Source of the DNA: Actinomycetota bacterium
GTDB taxonomy: Bacteria; Actinomycetota; Thermoleophilia; Solirubrobacterales; Solirubrobacteraceae
DNA length: 64,000 nucleotides
Direction: 5' to 3'
NCBI GenBank assembly: GCA_018268595.1
Contig: JAFDWH010000013.1
Location: 186,001 to 250,000, forward strand
The notes beneath the pieces are model-generated. The model worked only from the letters and a program-made list of their open reading frames with translations, made no database searches and was not told the DNA's origin. A program made the position numbers and the translations under genes. Shown here one piece after another: positions 24,632-31,658 of this stretch (positions are counted from its first letter, which is position 1; each line of letters begins with the position of its first letter).

Positions 24632-25492
24632 TCAGTCGACGCGGCGCTTGCCGAGTCTGCTGACGGCCTCGGGGTCGCGGTGGTCGAAGAACAGCGACGT
24701 GCCGGTGTCGAGGCCGGCGATGCGCGCCATCTGCGCGTCCGTGAGCTGGAAGTCGAAGATGTCGCTGTTCTCGCGCATCCGCTCGGGCCGGACCGACTTG
24801 GGGATGACGACCACACCGCGCTGGACGAGCCAGCGCAGCACGACCTGAGCGACCGACTTGCCGTGCGCGGCCCCGATCTCGCTCAGCACCGGGTTGGAGA
24901 ACAGGTTGTTCCTGCCCTCGGCGAACGGTCCCCACGACTCAATCTGCACGCCGCGCTCACACATGAAGTCCTGCTCGGCCGCGCGCTGGAAGAACGGGTG
25001 CGTCTCGACCTGGTTGACCGCCGGCGCGATCTCGTTGTGGTCGATCAGATCGACCAGCCGGTCCGGATAGAAGTTGGCGACGCCGATCGCCCGGATCCGG
25101 CCATCGCGATGAAGGTCCTGCATCGCACGCCACGAGCTGTAGTAGTCGCCGAACGGCTGATGGATCAGGTACAGGTCGAGGTAGTCGAGGCCGAGCCGTC
25201 TCAGCGAGCGCTCGAACGCGCGCTTGGCCTCGTCCTCGCCGCCGGACTCCAGCACCCACAGCTTCGTCGTGACGAACAGCTCATCGCGCACGATGCCGCT
25301 GGCGGCGATCGCACGCCCGACGGCCTCCTCGTTGCCGTAGGAGGCGGCGGTGTCAAGCGAGCGGTAACCGGCAGCGAGCGCGTCCGTCACCACCTGCTCC
25401 GTCTGCTCGACGGGAACCTGAAAGACGCCAAAGCCGAGGACCGGCATCTGCACGCCGTTGCTGAGAGTGACTTGAGGTATCGCGTTCGTCAT
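24632..25492 (-). CDS. Aldo/keto reductase
   Basis: 286 residues from ATG 25492 ([20 protein letters not shown]). The AKR tetrad is present: Asp and Tyr in [16 protein letters not shown], Lys in VTTKLWV, and His in [17 protein letters not shown]-binding [12 protein letters not shown] near the C-terminus is typical of AKR5-type reductases (2,5-diketo-D-gluconate reductase-like). It reduces aldehydes or ketones in the cytoplasm. An in-frame upstream ATG at 25537 is less likely. It is flanked on its far side by a scrap of a glyoxalase gene. Confidence 0.92.
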   Translation of the reverse strand: MTNAIPQVTLSNGVQMPVLGFGVFQVPVEQTEQVVTDALAAGYRSLDTAASYGNEEAVGRAIAASGIVRDELFVTTKLWVLESGGEDEAKRAFERSLRRLGLDYLDLYLIHQPFGDYYSSWRAMQDLHRDGRIRAIGVANFYPDRLVDLIDHNEIAPAVNQVETHPFFQRAAEQDFMCERGVQIESWGPFAEGRNNLFSNPVLSEIGAAHGKSVAQVVLRWLVQRGVVVIPKSVRPERMRENSDIFDFQLTDAQMARIAGLDTGTSLFFDHRDPEAVSRLGKRRVD

Positions 25493-25540
25493 GGAGACCA
25501 CTATGCCCATTAGGCTCCTGACCAGTCGGCCCCGCATGCA

Positions 25541-25618
25541 CTCGGGATCTTCTGTGTGCTAGACGGTTACCGCGTGGAGCTGATCGAGCGCCCTGCGAGC
25601 TCATTGCCCGGTACGTAG
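25541..25618 (+). pseudogene. Remnant of a VOC/glyoxalase gene (C-terminal end only)
   Basis: Read from 25541, the frame [20 protein letters not shown] ends in TAG at 25616-25618 after five more residues. DGYRVELIER is the conserved last strand of VOC proteins (the gloA 900 bp away ends DGYRIEILER). There is no start codon and no upstream domain, so it is a decayed fragment, either of a second glyoxalase or of a duplicated gloA broken by insertion of the aldo/keto reductase gene. Confidence 0.65.
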
Positions 25619-25655
25619 GCTCTTCCGTGGGCGGCTAGGCGGGCGCGGCGGCTAT

Positions 25656-25680
25656 GCGCCACGTGTGGCGCGTTCGTTTT
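25656..25680 (+). terminator. Hairpin followed by a T-rich run
   Basis: GCGCCAC (25656-25662) and GTGGCGC (25665-25671) form an inverted repeat, effectively a 6-bp stem with a CGTG loop, followed by GTTCGTTTT. This resembles an intrinsic terminator on the plus strand, which would fit the end of the lost glyoxalase transcript. Confidence 0.4.
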
Positions 25681-25769
25681 CGCAGCTCTCGCGGTTGGGA
25701 AGACCCCGTTGTCTGGGCAGGGCTTGGGATCCCGGTCTCCAGTGGATGAAAACGACCAGGAGGTCCGTC

Positions 25770-25988
25770 ATGCGGATGAAGCGACGCGCGTGGATCGCCG
25801 CGGCGGCGGCGGTCGGCGTCCTTGGCATCGCGCCGGCCGGTGGTGCCGTCGCGAAGATCTCTCCCGCGCAGTGCCAGACGAGCAGCGGCCAGTTGCCGCC
25901 GGGTCAGCAGCCGACCTGCCAGGGCGGTGGCCTGCAGCAGCAGCCGGCGGAGAACCCGGCGGGTCACGCGCCGCCCGGGCAGCAGTAG
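25770..25988 (+). CDS. Small secreted Pro/Gln-rich protein
   Basis: 72 residues. ATG 25770 is selected since AGGAGG (25759-25764) sits at ideal spacing upstream; an in-frame ATG at 25746 lacks such a site. Residues 1-27 form a signal peptide (MRMKRR, then AAAAAVGVLGIAPAGGAVA). The mature part of about 45 residues is low-complexity, with PPGQQ repeated at about 51-55 and at the C-terminus, and two Cys that could pair. No family known; probably an extracellular or wall-associated peptide. Confidence 0.68.
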   Translation: MRMKRRAWIAAAAAVGVLGIAPAGGAVAKISPAQCQTSSGQLPPGQQPTCQGGGLQQQPAENPAGHAPPGQQ

Positions 25989-26122
25989 CGCTCGATACAC
26001 AGTGGTCGTCTGGGCTCGCCCGGTCGAGCCCAGACGAATCACCACCGTCGACGCGGACCTCCTCGACACCCTCGACTCGGTCGAGAGCGTCGCACTCGCG
26101 TCCTCGCGGTACCCTGCGCGGG

Positions 26123-26449
26123 ATGGCCGACACGTCGAAGATCGCGAAGAACCTCGAGCGGTTCGCGCAGGCGATCGCCGCGCACGACCGCGAGAACCCC
26201 ACGCACACCGCGTGGGGGATCGGGCTCGCGCACTTCGACCTCGAGCGACTCGGACTCGAGGAGGGCGAGGAGATCCTGCCGGGCATCGTGATCCAGGCCG
26301 ACGACGGCGTGACCGGCAACTTTCGCGTGCTGTGCGACGGCCAGCACGACGGCGAGCGCGAGGCGGCCGAGGAGGAGGTCGTCGAGGCGGTCGCGACCAC
26401 CACCGTCGGCGGCGAGCGCACCGGCGACCTCGCGCGCCGCTCCTTCTGA
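26123..26449 (+). CDS. Conserved hypothetical protein, 108 aa
   Basis: 108 residues, MADTSKIAKNLERFAQAIAA at the N-terminus, acidic C-terminal half. GIGLAHFDLERLGLEEGEEI then LPGIVIQADDGVTGNFRVLC suggests a small alpha/beta protein. The start ATG 26123 is preceded by GCGCGGG, a weak site. No membrane segment or catalytic motif. I do not recognise a family. Its stop lies 28 bp from the stop of the convergent ArsR gene. Confidence 0.55.
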   Translation: MADTSKIAKNLERFAQAIAAHDRENPTHTAWGIGLAHFDLERLGLEEGEEILPGIVIQADDGVTGNFRVLCDGQHDGEREAAEEEVVEAVATTTVGGERTGDLARRSF

Positions 26450-26477
26450 GCCGAGGCGCCGGCCGCGGCGCCGCGCC

Positions 26478-27086
26478 TCAGTCCTCGTCCACCCCGGGCG
26501 GCAGCTCGAAGCACATGACGGCCGCGACGCAGCGGTGCGCCGGCGGCGCCGGTGGCCGCACGTCGCGCGCGAGGCGCCGCGCGCTGTCGTGGCCGATCCG
26601 CTCGACGGTCGTCTGCCAGTGCCTCAGCAGCCGCTCCAGCTCGGCGCGGGCGCGCGCGTCGAGCGAGAACACGCGCCGGTCGGCGTGCGCCGGCAGCGCG
26701 TCGAAGCCGCCGCGTGCCAGTGCCGCCTGCGCCGTGCGCGTGAGCGCGATCGCCTCCGCGCCGCGACCGGAGGCGGCGCGCGTCGCGGCGCCGCGGCGCA
26801 AGCCGGCGGCGCCGTTGTCCAGCACCTGCCGGGCGCGGTAGTGGTGCTCGACCGCGCCGCGCCGCTGCGTGCGTCGCGCCAGCTCGATGAAGCCGAGCTC
26901 CTCGAGCCGCCGCACGTGGTACCCGACGGTCCCGAGCGGGATCTCCAGCTCAGCCGACAGCTCGACCGGGCTGGCCAGCTCGCGGTCGCGCAGCACGTTC
27001 AGGATCCGCACGCGCGTGGGATGCCCGAGCGCCTTGACGACGCGCGTGTCGACGGGATCCGCTTCGAGCTGCGCGGCCACGCTCAT
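26478..27086 (-). CDS. ArsR-family winged-helix regulator with extended C-terminus
   Basis: 202 residues. Residues about 14-85 form an ArsR-type winged helix: VVKALGHPTRVRILNVLRDR, ASPVELSAELEIPLGTVGYH as recognition helix region, and RRLEELGFIELARRTQRRGA as wing. The C-terminal 110 residues (RQVLDNGAAGLRRG ... ARARAELERLLRHWQTTVER) form a helical domain typical of helix_turn_helix_5-like regulators of efflux or lipid genes. No metal-binding CxC motif is seen. Ligand unknown. A strong inverted repeat lies 26 bp upstream of its start. Confidence 0.85.
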   Translation of the reverse strand: MSVAAQLEADPVDTRVVKALGHPTRVRILNVLRDRELASPVELSAELEIPLGTVGYHVRRLEELGFIELARRTQRRGAVEHHYRARQVLDNGAAGLRRGAATRAASGRGAEAIALTRTAQAALARGGFDALPAHADRRVFSLDARARAELERLLRHWQTTVERIGHDSARRLARDVRPPAPPAHRCVAAVMCFELPPGVDED

Positions 27087-27111
27087 CCCCCCGCACGGCC
27101 GGCGGCGATGA

Positions 27112-27146
27112 GCGGCCCTGGCGGGTTCGAGACCCGCCAGGGCCGC
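27112..27146. repeat. Perfect 15-bp inverted repeat resembling a tRNA minihelix
   Basis: GCGGCCCTGGCGGGT (27112-27126) and its exact complement (27132-27146) around TCGAG. On the plus strand the tip reads GCGGG-TTCGAGA-CCCGC, which is a textbook tRNA T-arm, stacked on GGCCCTG/CAGGGCC like a 7-bp acceptor stem. No D-arm or anticodon arm is present. It sits upstream of the ArsR gene and could be an operator, a leader hairpin or the terminator of something lost. Confidence 0.6.
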
Positions 27147-27489
27147 AGGTCAGCTCGCATGCCGGCTCCCACCCGTAGCTAGCGACGGTCGGCCCACGCG
27201 GGAGGCGAGGCCAGGCCAGCAGCTCCGTGCGCCGGGATGGGGGTGCGCACGGATCGTCCCGGCGTTCGTCGGGGGAAGGACGGTTGCCGGGTTGGGGGAT
27301 CGGATGGGGACGGCGAGCGCGATGCTGTCATCGCGCGCAATGCTTGGCGCAACGGCGCGCTGGGTCAAGCCTATGACCAAAAGTTCCGAACTGAATAAAG
27401 TGCGCCGATCACCGCATATGCAGTGCAGCGTGCGCGATCCGCGTTGCCGTCTGCGACGACCCGCACGCCGCGGCACTACGGTCGGCGCG
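27147..27489. other. Intergenic region upstream of a PadR regulator
   Basis: 343 bp without a credible gene between the divergent ArsR and PadR genes. It turns AT-richer between 27365 and 27420. GGTCA-N6-TGACC at 27363-27378 is an operator-like inverted repeat, and GAATAAAGT (about 27391-27399) looks like a -10 region. Nothing else stands out. Confidence 0.4.
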
Positions 27490-27993
27490 ATGCCGCTGAA
27501 GCACGCCATCCTCGCGCTCGTGCTGGAGCGACGAGGGTACGGCTACGAGCTCGTGCAGCGCTTCGAGGAACGCGTCGGGCCAGGCTGGCGGCTCAACCCG
27601 AGCGCGGTCTACCCGGCGCTCGACCAGCTCGAGCGCGACGGCCTCGTCACGAGCGCCGCACGGCACGACGGCACGCGCCGCAGCCCGCGGATCGTCTACG
27701 CGGGCACGCCCGCCGGCGCGGCGGCGCTCGACGGCTGGCTGGCGGCGACCGACGCGCCGCTCGAGCCGGTGCGCTCCGAGCTGCATCTCGAGGTCGCGTT
27801 CGCGCAGCCCCGGCACCGCGCGGCGCTCGCCGCGCGACTGGCCGCCCGCGAGCGCGCCTGCGGCGAGCTGCTCGGCCGCTACCCGCGGGCGCACGGCGCG
27901 CCGCTCGTCGACGCGGCCGTGGTGGCGCGGCTGCGCGCGGAGCTGGCATGGCTCGCGGACGCGCGCGCGGCGCTCGCGCGCGACGACGGCTGA
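27490..27993 (+). CDS. PadR-like transcriptional regulator
   Basis: 167 residues. The N-terminal winged helix has the PadR signature LKHAILALVLERRGYGYELV, VGPGWRLNPSAVYPALDQLE and RDGLVTSAARHDGTRR. The C-terminal 85 residues form the Vir_act_alpha_C-type helical dimerisation domain (ELHLEVAFAQPRHRAALAAR). PadR proteins repress detoxification or efflux genes and respond to small ligands. Start ATG 27490. No target gene is adjacent on the same strand; the convergent neighbour is ketopantoate reductase, 6 bp away. Confidence 0.88.
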   Translation: MPLKHAILALVLERRGYGYELVQRFEERVGPGWRLNPSAVYPALDQLERDGLVTSAARHDGTRRSPRIVYAGTPAGAAALDGWLAATDAPLEPVRSELHLEVAFAQPRHRAALAARLAARERACGELLGRYPRAHGAPLVDAAVVARLRAELAWLADARAALARDDG

Positions 27994-27999
27994 CCGCGC

Positions 28000-28962
28000 T
28001 CAGGCGGCCGCCGGCGCCGGCACGCCCGCGCGCTCGGCGATCCGCGCGGCGAGCGACGCGACCGTCGGACAGGCGATCCCGTGGCGCGCGCCGGCGCGCA
28101 GCACCGCCCCGGCGATCGCGTCCAGCTCGGGCTCCCGCCCGGCGGCGACGTCGCGCTGCATCGAGGTGCCGAAGCCGTCGTGGATCGCCGCGAACTCGCC
28201 GAACACGACGGCCGGGTCGACCTCGGCCCCTTCGGCGTGCGCGACGGCGACGCCCTCGCGCACGCACGCCTCCAACTCCGCCCAGCGCGCGGGGTCGGAG
28301 CGGATCGCGCCGAACGGCGCGTCGTACGCGGTCGTCATGCACGCGAGCGTGTTGAGCCGCACGAGCTTGCCCCACAGGATGCGCGCCTCGCTCTTGTCGT
28401 CGCTCACGCGCGTCTCGACGCCGGCGTCCGCGAGGGCGGCGCCAAGCGCGGCGAGCGGGGGCCGCAGCGCGGGGTCGTCGCTCGTCAGCTCGACGAACAG
28501 GAATCTGCTCGTCTGCACGACGCGGCCGGCGGCCGGACGGTCCGCCTGCACGCGGATCGTGCCGGCGGCGACGCGGCCGGGGAAGCGCTCGCGCAGCAGC
28601 GCCATGTGGTCGAAGCCGTTGAGCAGCGGCACGACGAGCGCGGGCGCGGCGGACGGGGTCGCGTCCACGCGCGCGAGCGCGTGCTCCAGCGCCGCCGCCT
28701 TCGTCGCCACGATCAGCGCGTCGACCGGCTCGGCCAGCCGCGCGACCGCCTGCGGTCGCGCCGTGAAGTCGCCGAGCACGGCGCTCTCGACGGCGATCCC
28801 CTCGCGCGCGATCAGCGCGGCCGTCTGCTCCCGCGCGACGACCGTCACGCGCGCGCCCGTGCGCGTGACGGTCACGCGCGCGCCCGTGCGCGTGAGCGCG
28901 GCGGCGAGCAGGCCGCCGACGCCGCCGGGCCCGAGGATCGCGATCGAGGGCGCTGCGCTCAC
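28000..28962 (-). CDS. panE: 2-dehydropantoate 2-reductase (ketopantoate reductase) with duplicated segment
   Basis: 320 residues of the ApbA/PanE fold, NADPH-dependent reduction of 2-dehydropantoate in pantothenate synthesis. Rossmann start IAILGPGGVGGLLAAAL, later PLLNGFDHMALLRERFPG and the catalytic-Lys region ARILWGKLVRLNTLACMTT. Oddly, the second strand of the Rossmann fold is doubled: TRTGARVTV occurs twice in a row before VAREQ, owing to a 27-bp tandem duplication. That inserts nine residues beside the NADPH pocket, so activity or cofactor preference may differ. Other PanE-like dehydrogenases share the fold, so the substrate is not certain. Confidence 0.85.
   Translation of the reverse strand: MSAAPSIAILGPGGVGGLLAAALTRTGARVTVTRTGARVTVVAREQTAALIAREGIAVESAVLGDFTARPQAVARLAEPVDALIVATKAAALEHALARVDATPSAAPALVVPLLNGFDHMALLRERFPGRVAAGTIRVQADRPAAGRVVQTSRFLFVELTSDDPALRPPLAALGAALADAGVETRVSDDKSEARILWGKLVRLNTLACMTTAYDAPFGAIRSDPARWAELEACVREGVAVAHAEGAEVDPAVVFGEFAAIHDGFGTSMQRDVAAGREPELDAIAGAVLRAGARHGIACPTVASLAARIAERAGVPAPAAA
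28841..28894. repeat. 27-bp in-frame tandem duplication inside panE
   Basis: Units 28841-28867 and 28868-28894 differ at one base (ACC/ACG at the third position). Each encodes TRTGARVTV on the minus strand. The near identity means the duplication is recent or maintained. Confidence 0.9.
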
Positions 28963-28972
28963 GCCCGGCAGG

Positions 28973-30559
28973 CTAGATCAGCACGCCCGGGTTCAGCAGC
29001 CCCGCCGGGTCGACCGCCGCCTTCGCGCCGCGCAGCGCGGCCGCGAACGGCTCTGGCCGCTGCGCGTCGTACCAGGGGCGGTGGTCGCGCCCGACGGCGT
29101 GATGGTGCGTGATCGTGCCGCCGCCGGCGAGCACCGCTCCGGCCGCGGCGTGCTTGATCGCGTCCCACTGCTCGACCTCCTCGCCGCGGCGGGCCGGCGC
29201 GAGGACGGTGAAGTACGGCGCCGCGCCGTCGGGGTAGGCGTGCGTGACGCGGCAGGTCACGATCCCCTCCACCCCGCAGACCTCGCGCACGACCGCGCGC
29301 GTCGCCGCCTTCACGTCCTCCACGAAGCGGTCGAAGCGCTCCCACGTGATCGCCGTCTCGAACGTCTCGCTCAGCGCGCCCATCGCGACGAGCACGTCGC
29401 GCACATAGGGGGCGCGCAGGAACGCCTCGCGCCACGCGCCGGAGGCACCGCCCCTTGCCCCTTCGACGCGCTCGTCCCACGTCCCGCCCGCCTCGCGGCA
29501 CAGCGCGAGCGCCGATGCCATCCGCTCCGCGACCGGCGCGCCGCTCGACTCGAACCCCAGCACGAGCAACGCGTGCGCGCCGTCGCCCGCGAACGTCAGC
29601 GCGGCCTCGCGCGCGTCGACCAGGCGGCAGTTCGACGGCGCGAGCCCCGCCTGCACGATCGCGCGCACGGCGCCCGCGCCGGCCGCGAAGTCGGCGAAGC
29701 GCACCGCCCGGCCGGCCCGCTCGGCCGGCTTCGGGCGCACGCGCACCCACGCCTCGGTCACGACGCCGAGCGTGCCCTCGGAGCCGAGCAGCAGCCGGTC
29801 GGGGCTCGGCCCGGCGCCGGAGCCGGGCAGCCGGCGCGACTCCCACACGCCGACCGGCGTGATCGCGCGCACCGACTCGACGAGGTCGTCGACGTGCGTC
29901 TCGCCGGTCGCGAAGTGGCCGCCGGCGCGCGTCGCGATCCAGCCGCCGAGCGTCGAGAGCTGGAACGACTGCGGGAAGTGACGCAGCGTGAGGCCGTGGG
30001 GCGCGAGCTGCTCCTCCAACTGCGGACCGAGCGCGCCGGCCTGGATGCGCGCCGCGCGCGAGACCGCGTCGACCTCCAGCACGCGGTCGAGCGCCGCGAG
30101 CGACAGCGTCACGACGCCCGCGAAGCGCTCCGACACACGCGCCTCGACGCCGCCGACGACGCTCGTGCCCCCGCCGAACGGGATCACCGCCGCGCCCACC
30201 TGCGCGGCCCACTCCAGCACCTGCTCGACCTCCGCCTCGTCGCGCGGGCGCGCGACGACGTCGGGGGCGTGCTCGATGCGCCCGCGGAAGGCGCGCACGA
30301 CGTCGCGGTACGCGCGTCCGTAGGCGTGGCGCACGCGCTCGTCGTGGTCGCTCGTGCAGACGCCGGCGAGCGCGGCCGGCGGCGACGGGAGCCGTGCCGG
30401 CGGCAGCTCGATCGCCGCCAGCTCGACCGGCCGCTCGGGCTCCGCGGCGCCGAAGCCGAGGTGCTGCGCGAGCCCCCCGGCGGCCGCCCGCACCTGCTCG
30501 TGGGAGAGCGCCTCGTCGGCCCAGCCCCAGCCCCAATGGTTGCGCGCGCGGCGCGTCAT
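28973..30559 (-). CDS. FAD-linked oxidase, alkyl-DHAP synthase-like
   Basis: 528 residues. Residues about 100-280 are the FAD_binding_4 (PCMH) domain: VVARPRDEAEVEQVLEWAAQ, AAVIPFGGGTSVVGGVEAR, FPQSFQLSTLGGWIATRAGG and LLLGSEGTLGVVTEAW. The C-terminal cap ends GGGTITHHHAVGRDHRPWY, the HHH motif of alkyldihydroxyacetonephosphate synthases, with DPAGLLNPGVLI at the end. Such enzymes form ether lipids in animals; bacterial homologues are often D-lactate or glycolate-type oxidases, so the substrate is open. Start ATG 30559 (MTRRARNHWGWGWADE); the reading frame further upstream is antisense to the Nudix gene. Confidence 0.87.
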   Translation of the reverse strand: MTRRARNHWGWGWADEALSHEQVRAAAGGLAQHLGFGAAEPERPVELAAIELPPARLPSPPAALAGVCTSDHDERVRHAYGRAYRDVVRAFRGRIEHAPDVVARPRDEAEVEQVLEWAAQVGAAVIPFGGGTSVVGGVEARVSERFAGVVTLSLAALDRVLEVDAVSRAARIQAGALGPQLEEQLAPHGLTLRHFPQSFQLSTLGGWIATRAGGHFATGETHVDDLVESVRAITPVGVWESRRLPGSGAGPSPDRLLLGSEGTLGVVTEAWVRVRPKPAERAGRAVRFADFAAGAGAVRAIVQAGLAPSNCRLVDAREAALTFAGDGAHALLVLGFESSGAPVAERMASALALCREAGGTWDERVEGARGGASGAWREAFLRAPYVRDVLVAMGALSETFETAITWERFDRFVEDVKAATRAVVREVCGVEGIVTCRVTHAYPDGAAPYFTVLAPARRGEEVEQWDAIKHAAAGAVLAGGGTITHHHAVGRDHRPWYDAQRPEPFAAALRGAKAAVDPAGLLNPGVLI

Positions 30560-30616
30560 CGCGCGGGAGCGTACGGCGCCGGCGGCGGGCGATGCGCCGG
30601 ATGTAGCCTGTGCCGC

Positions 30617-31267
30617 ATGTCCTCGACGAACGGCCTGTTGCTCGCCCGCGGCCCCTGGTCGCCGGCGCAGGTGACGGCCGCGTGGCAGGAGGAGCCGTTC
30701 GAGCCGAGCGCGGCCGACACCGCCGCCGCCGACGCCGCGCTGGCCGCGCTGCGCGAGCGCGGCTCGCCGAGCCACGACGGGCTCGCCGCGCGCCTCGCCG
30801 GCTTCGAGCATCACGCCGGCGGCCTGCGGCTGGAGCTGCAGCCGGCGCGCTGGTCGCTGCGGCTGGTCGGGAGCGTCGACACGCGCAGCGTCTCGGTGCT
30901 GTGCGTCGTGCGCGACGCCGAAGGCCGCTGGCTCGCCGGCCGCCGCGCGCCGTGGCTCGCCTCGTGGACCGGCCGCTGGACGCTCGGGGCGGCCGGCGCG
31001 GTCGAGGTCGGCGAGCAGCCGGTCGACGCGATGGTGCGCGAGCTGGAGGAGGAGTGGTCGGTCGCGCCCGCCGAGCTGTCGGTCGAGGCGCTCGCCGAGA
31101 CGCCGAACGGGCTCGTGTTCGTGGTCGGGATGGCGTGGCTGGCGTCGGGCGCGGAGGCGGTCCCGGACGACGAGCACGACGCGCACGCCTGGTGGCCGAC
31201 CGACGTCGCGCAGTGGCCGGACGAGGCGGACGAGACCGTGCGGCGGATGGCCGGGCTGCTCGCATGA
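30617..31267 (+). CDS. Nudix hydrolase
   Basis: 216 residues with an N-terminal extension of about 90 residues and a Nudix domain from about 95. The Nudix box is GAVEVGEQPVDAMVRELEEE, fitting Gx5Ex7REUxEE. The neighbouring WLAGRRAPWLASWTGRWTLG precedes it. Nudix enzymes cleave nucleoside diphosphates linked to another group; the substrate here is not predictable. ATG 30617 gives MSSTNGLLLARG. Its stop overlaps the DUF3817 gene start by 4 bp (ATGA). Confidence 0.88.
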   Translation: MSSTNGLLLARGPWSPAQVTAAWQEEPFEPSAADTAAADAALAALRERGSPSHDGLAARLAGFEHHAGGLRLELQPARWSLRLVGSVDTRSVSVLCVVRDAEGRWLAGRRAPWLASWTGRWTLGAAGAVEVGEQPVDAMVRELEEEWSVAPAELSVEALAETPNGLVFVVGMAWLASGAEAVPDDEHDAHAWWPTDVAQWPDEADETVRRMAGLLA

Positions 31268-31614
31268 CGCACACCGCCGTCAGCGCGCCGCCGCGCCGCC
31301 GCCCCGCCGCCGGCGGCTTCCCCTCCTTCCGCCTGCTCGAGGCGCTCTCGTTCACCGCCTCGGCGATCTTCAGCGGGCTGCTGGTCTTCTGGCTGGGACC
31401 CGACGTCCCGGCTGCGACGATGGCGCTCGGCTGGGCGCACGGGCTGCTGTGGATCGCGCTCTCGCTGCTCGCGATCGTCGCCGTGCGCAGAGGAACGATC
31501 CCGTTCTGGCTGGGCGTCACGGTCGCCGTCGTGGGCGGCGTCGGCCCGTTCGCCGGGACACTCGGATTTCTGGTCGAGAGCCGCCGGCGACGCCGTAGCG
31601 GCGCAGTCACCTAG
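31264..31614 (+). CDS. DUF3817 integral membrane protein
   Basis: 116 residues with three hydrophobic helices (about 30-45, 50-71 and 80-102) and basic ends. FRLLEALSFTASAIFSGLLV and GWAHGLLWIALSLLAIVAV match the DUF3817 pattern seen in actinobacterial membrane proteins of unknown role. Translationally coupled to the Nudix gene through an ATGA overlap. It ends 44 bp before the 2-oxoglutarate dehydrogenase fusion. Confidence 0.78.
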   Translation: MTHTAVSAPPRRRPAAGGFPSFRLLEALSFTASAIFSGLLVFWLGPDVPAATMALGWAHGLLWIALSLLAIVAVRRGTIPFWLGVTVAVVGGVGPFAGTLGFLVESRRRRRSGAVT

Positions 31615-31658
31615 CGCAAGTCGGCCTCGAAGGCAAATCGCTATTGTCAGGCGACAGG

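Noticed and set aside
27112-27146. A second tRNA gene
   Set aside because: T-arm and acceptor-like stem are present but the D-arm and anticodon arm are absent and the strands are adjacent rather than about 60 bases apart.
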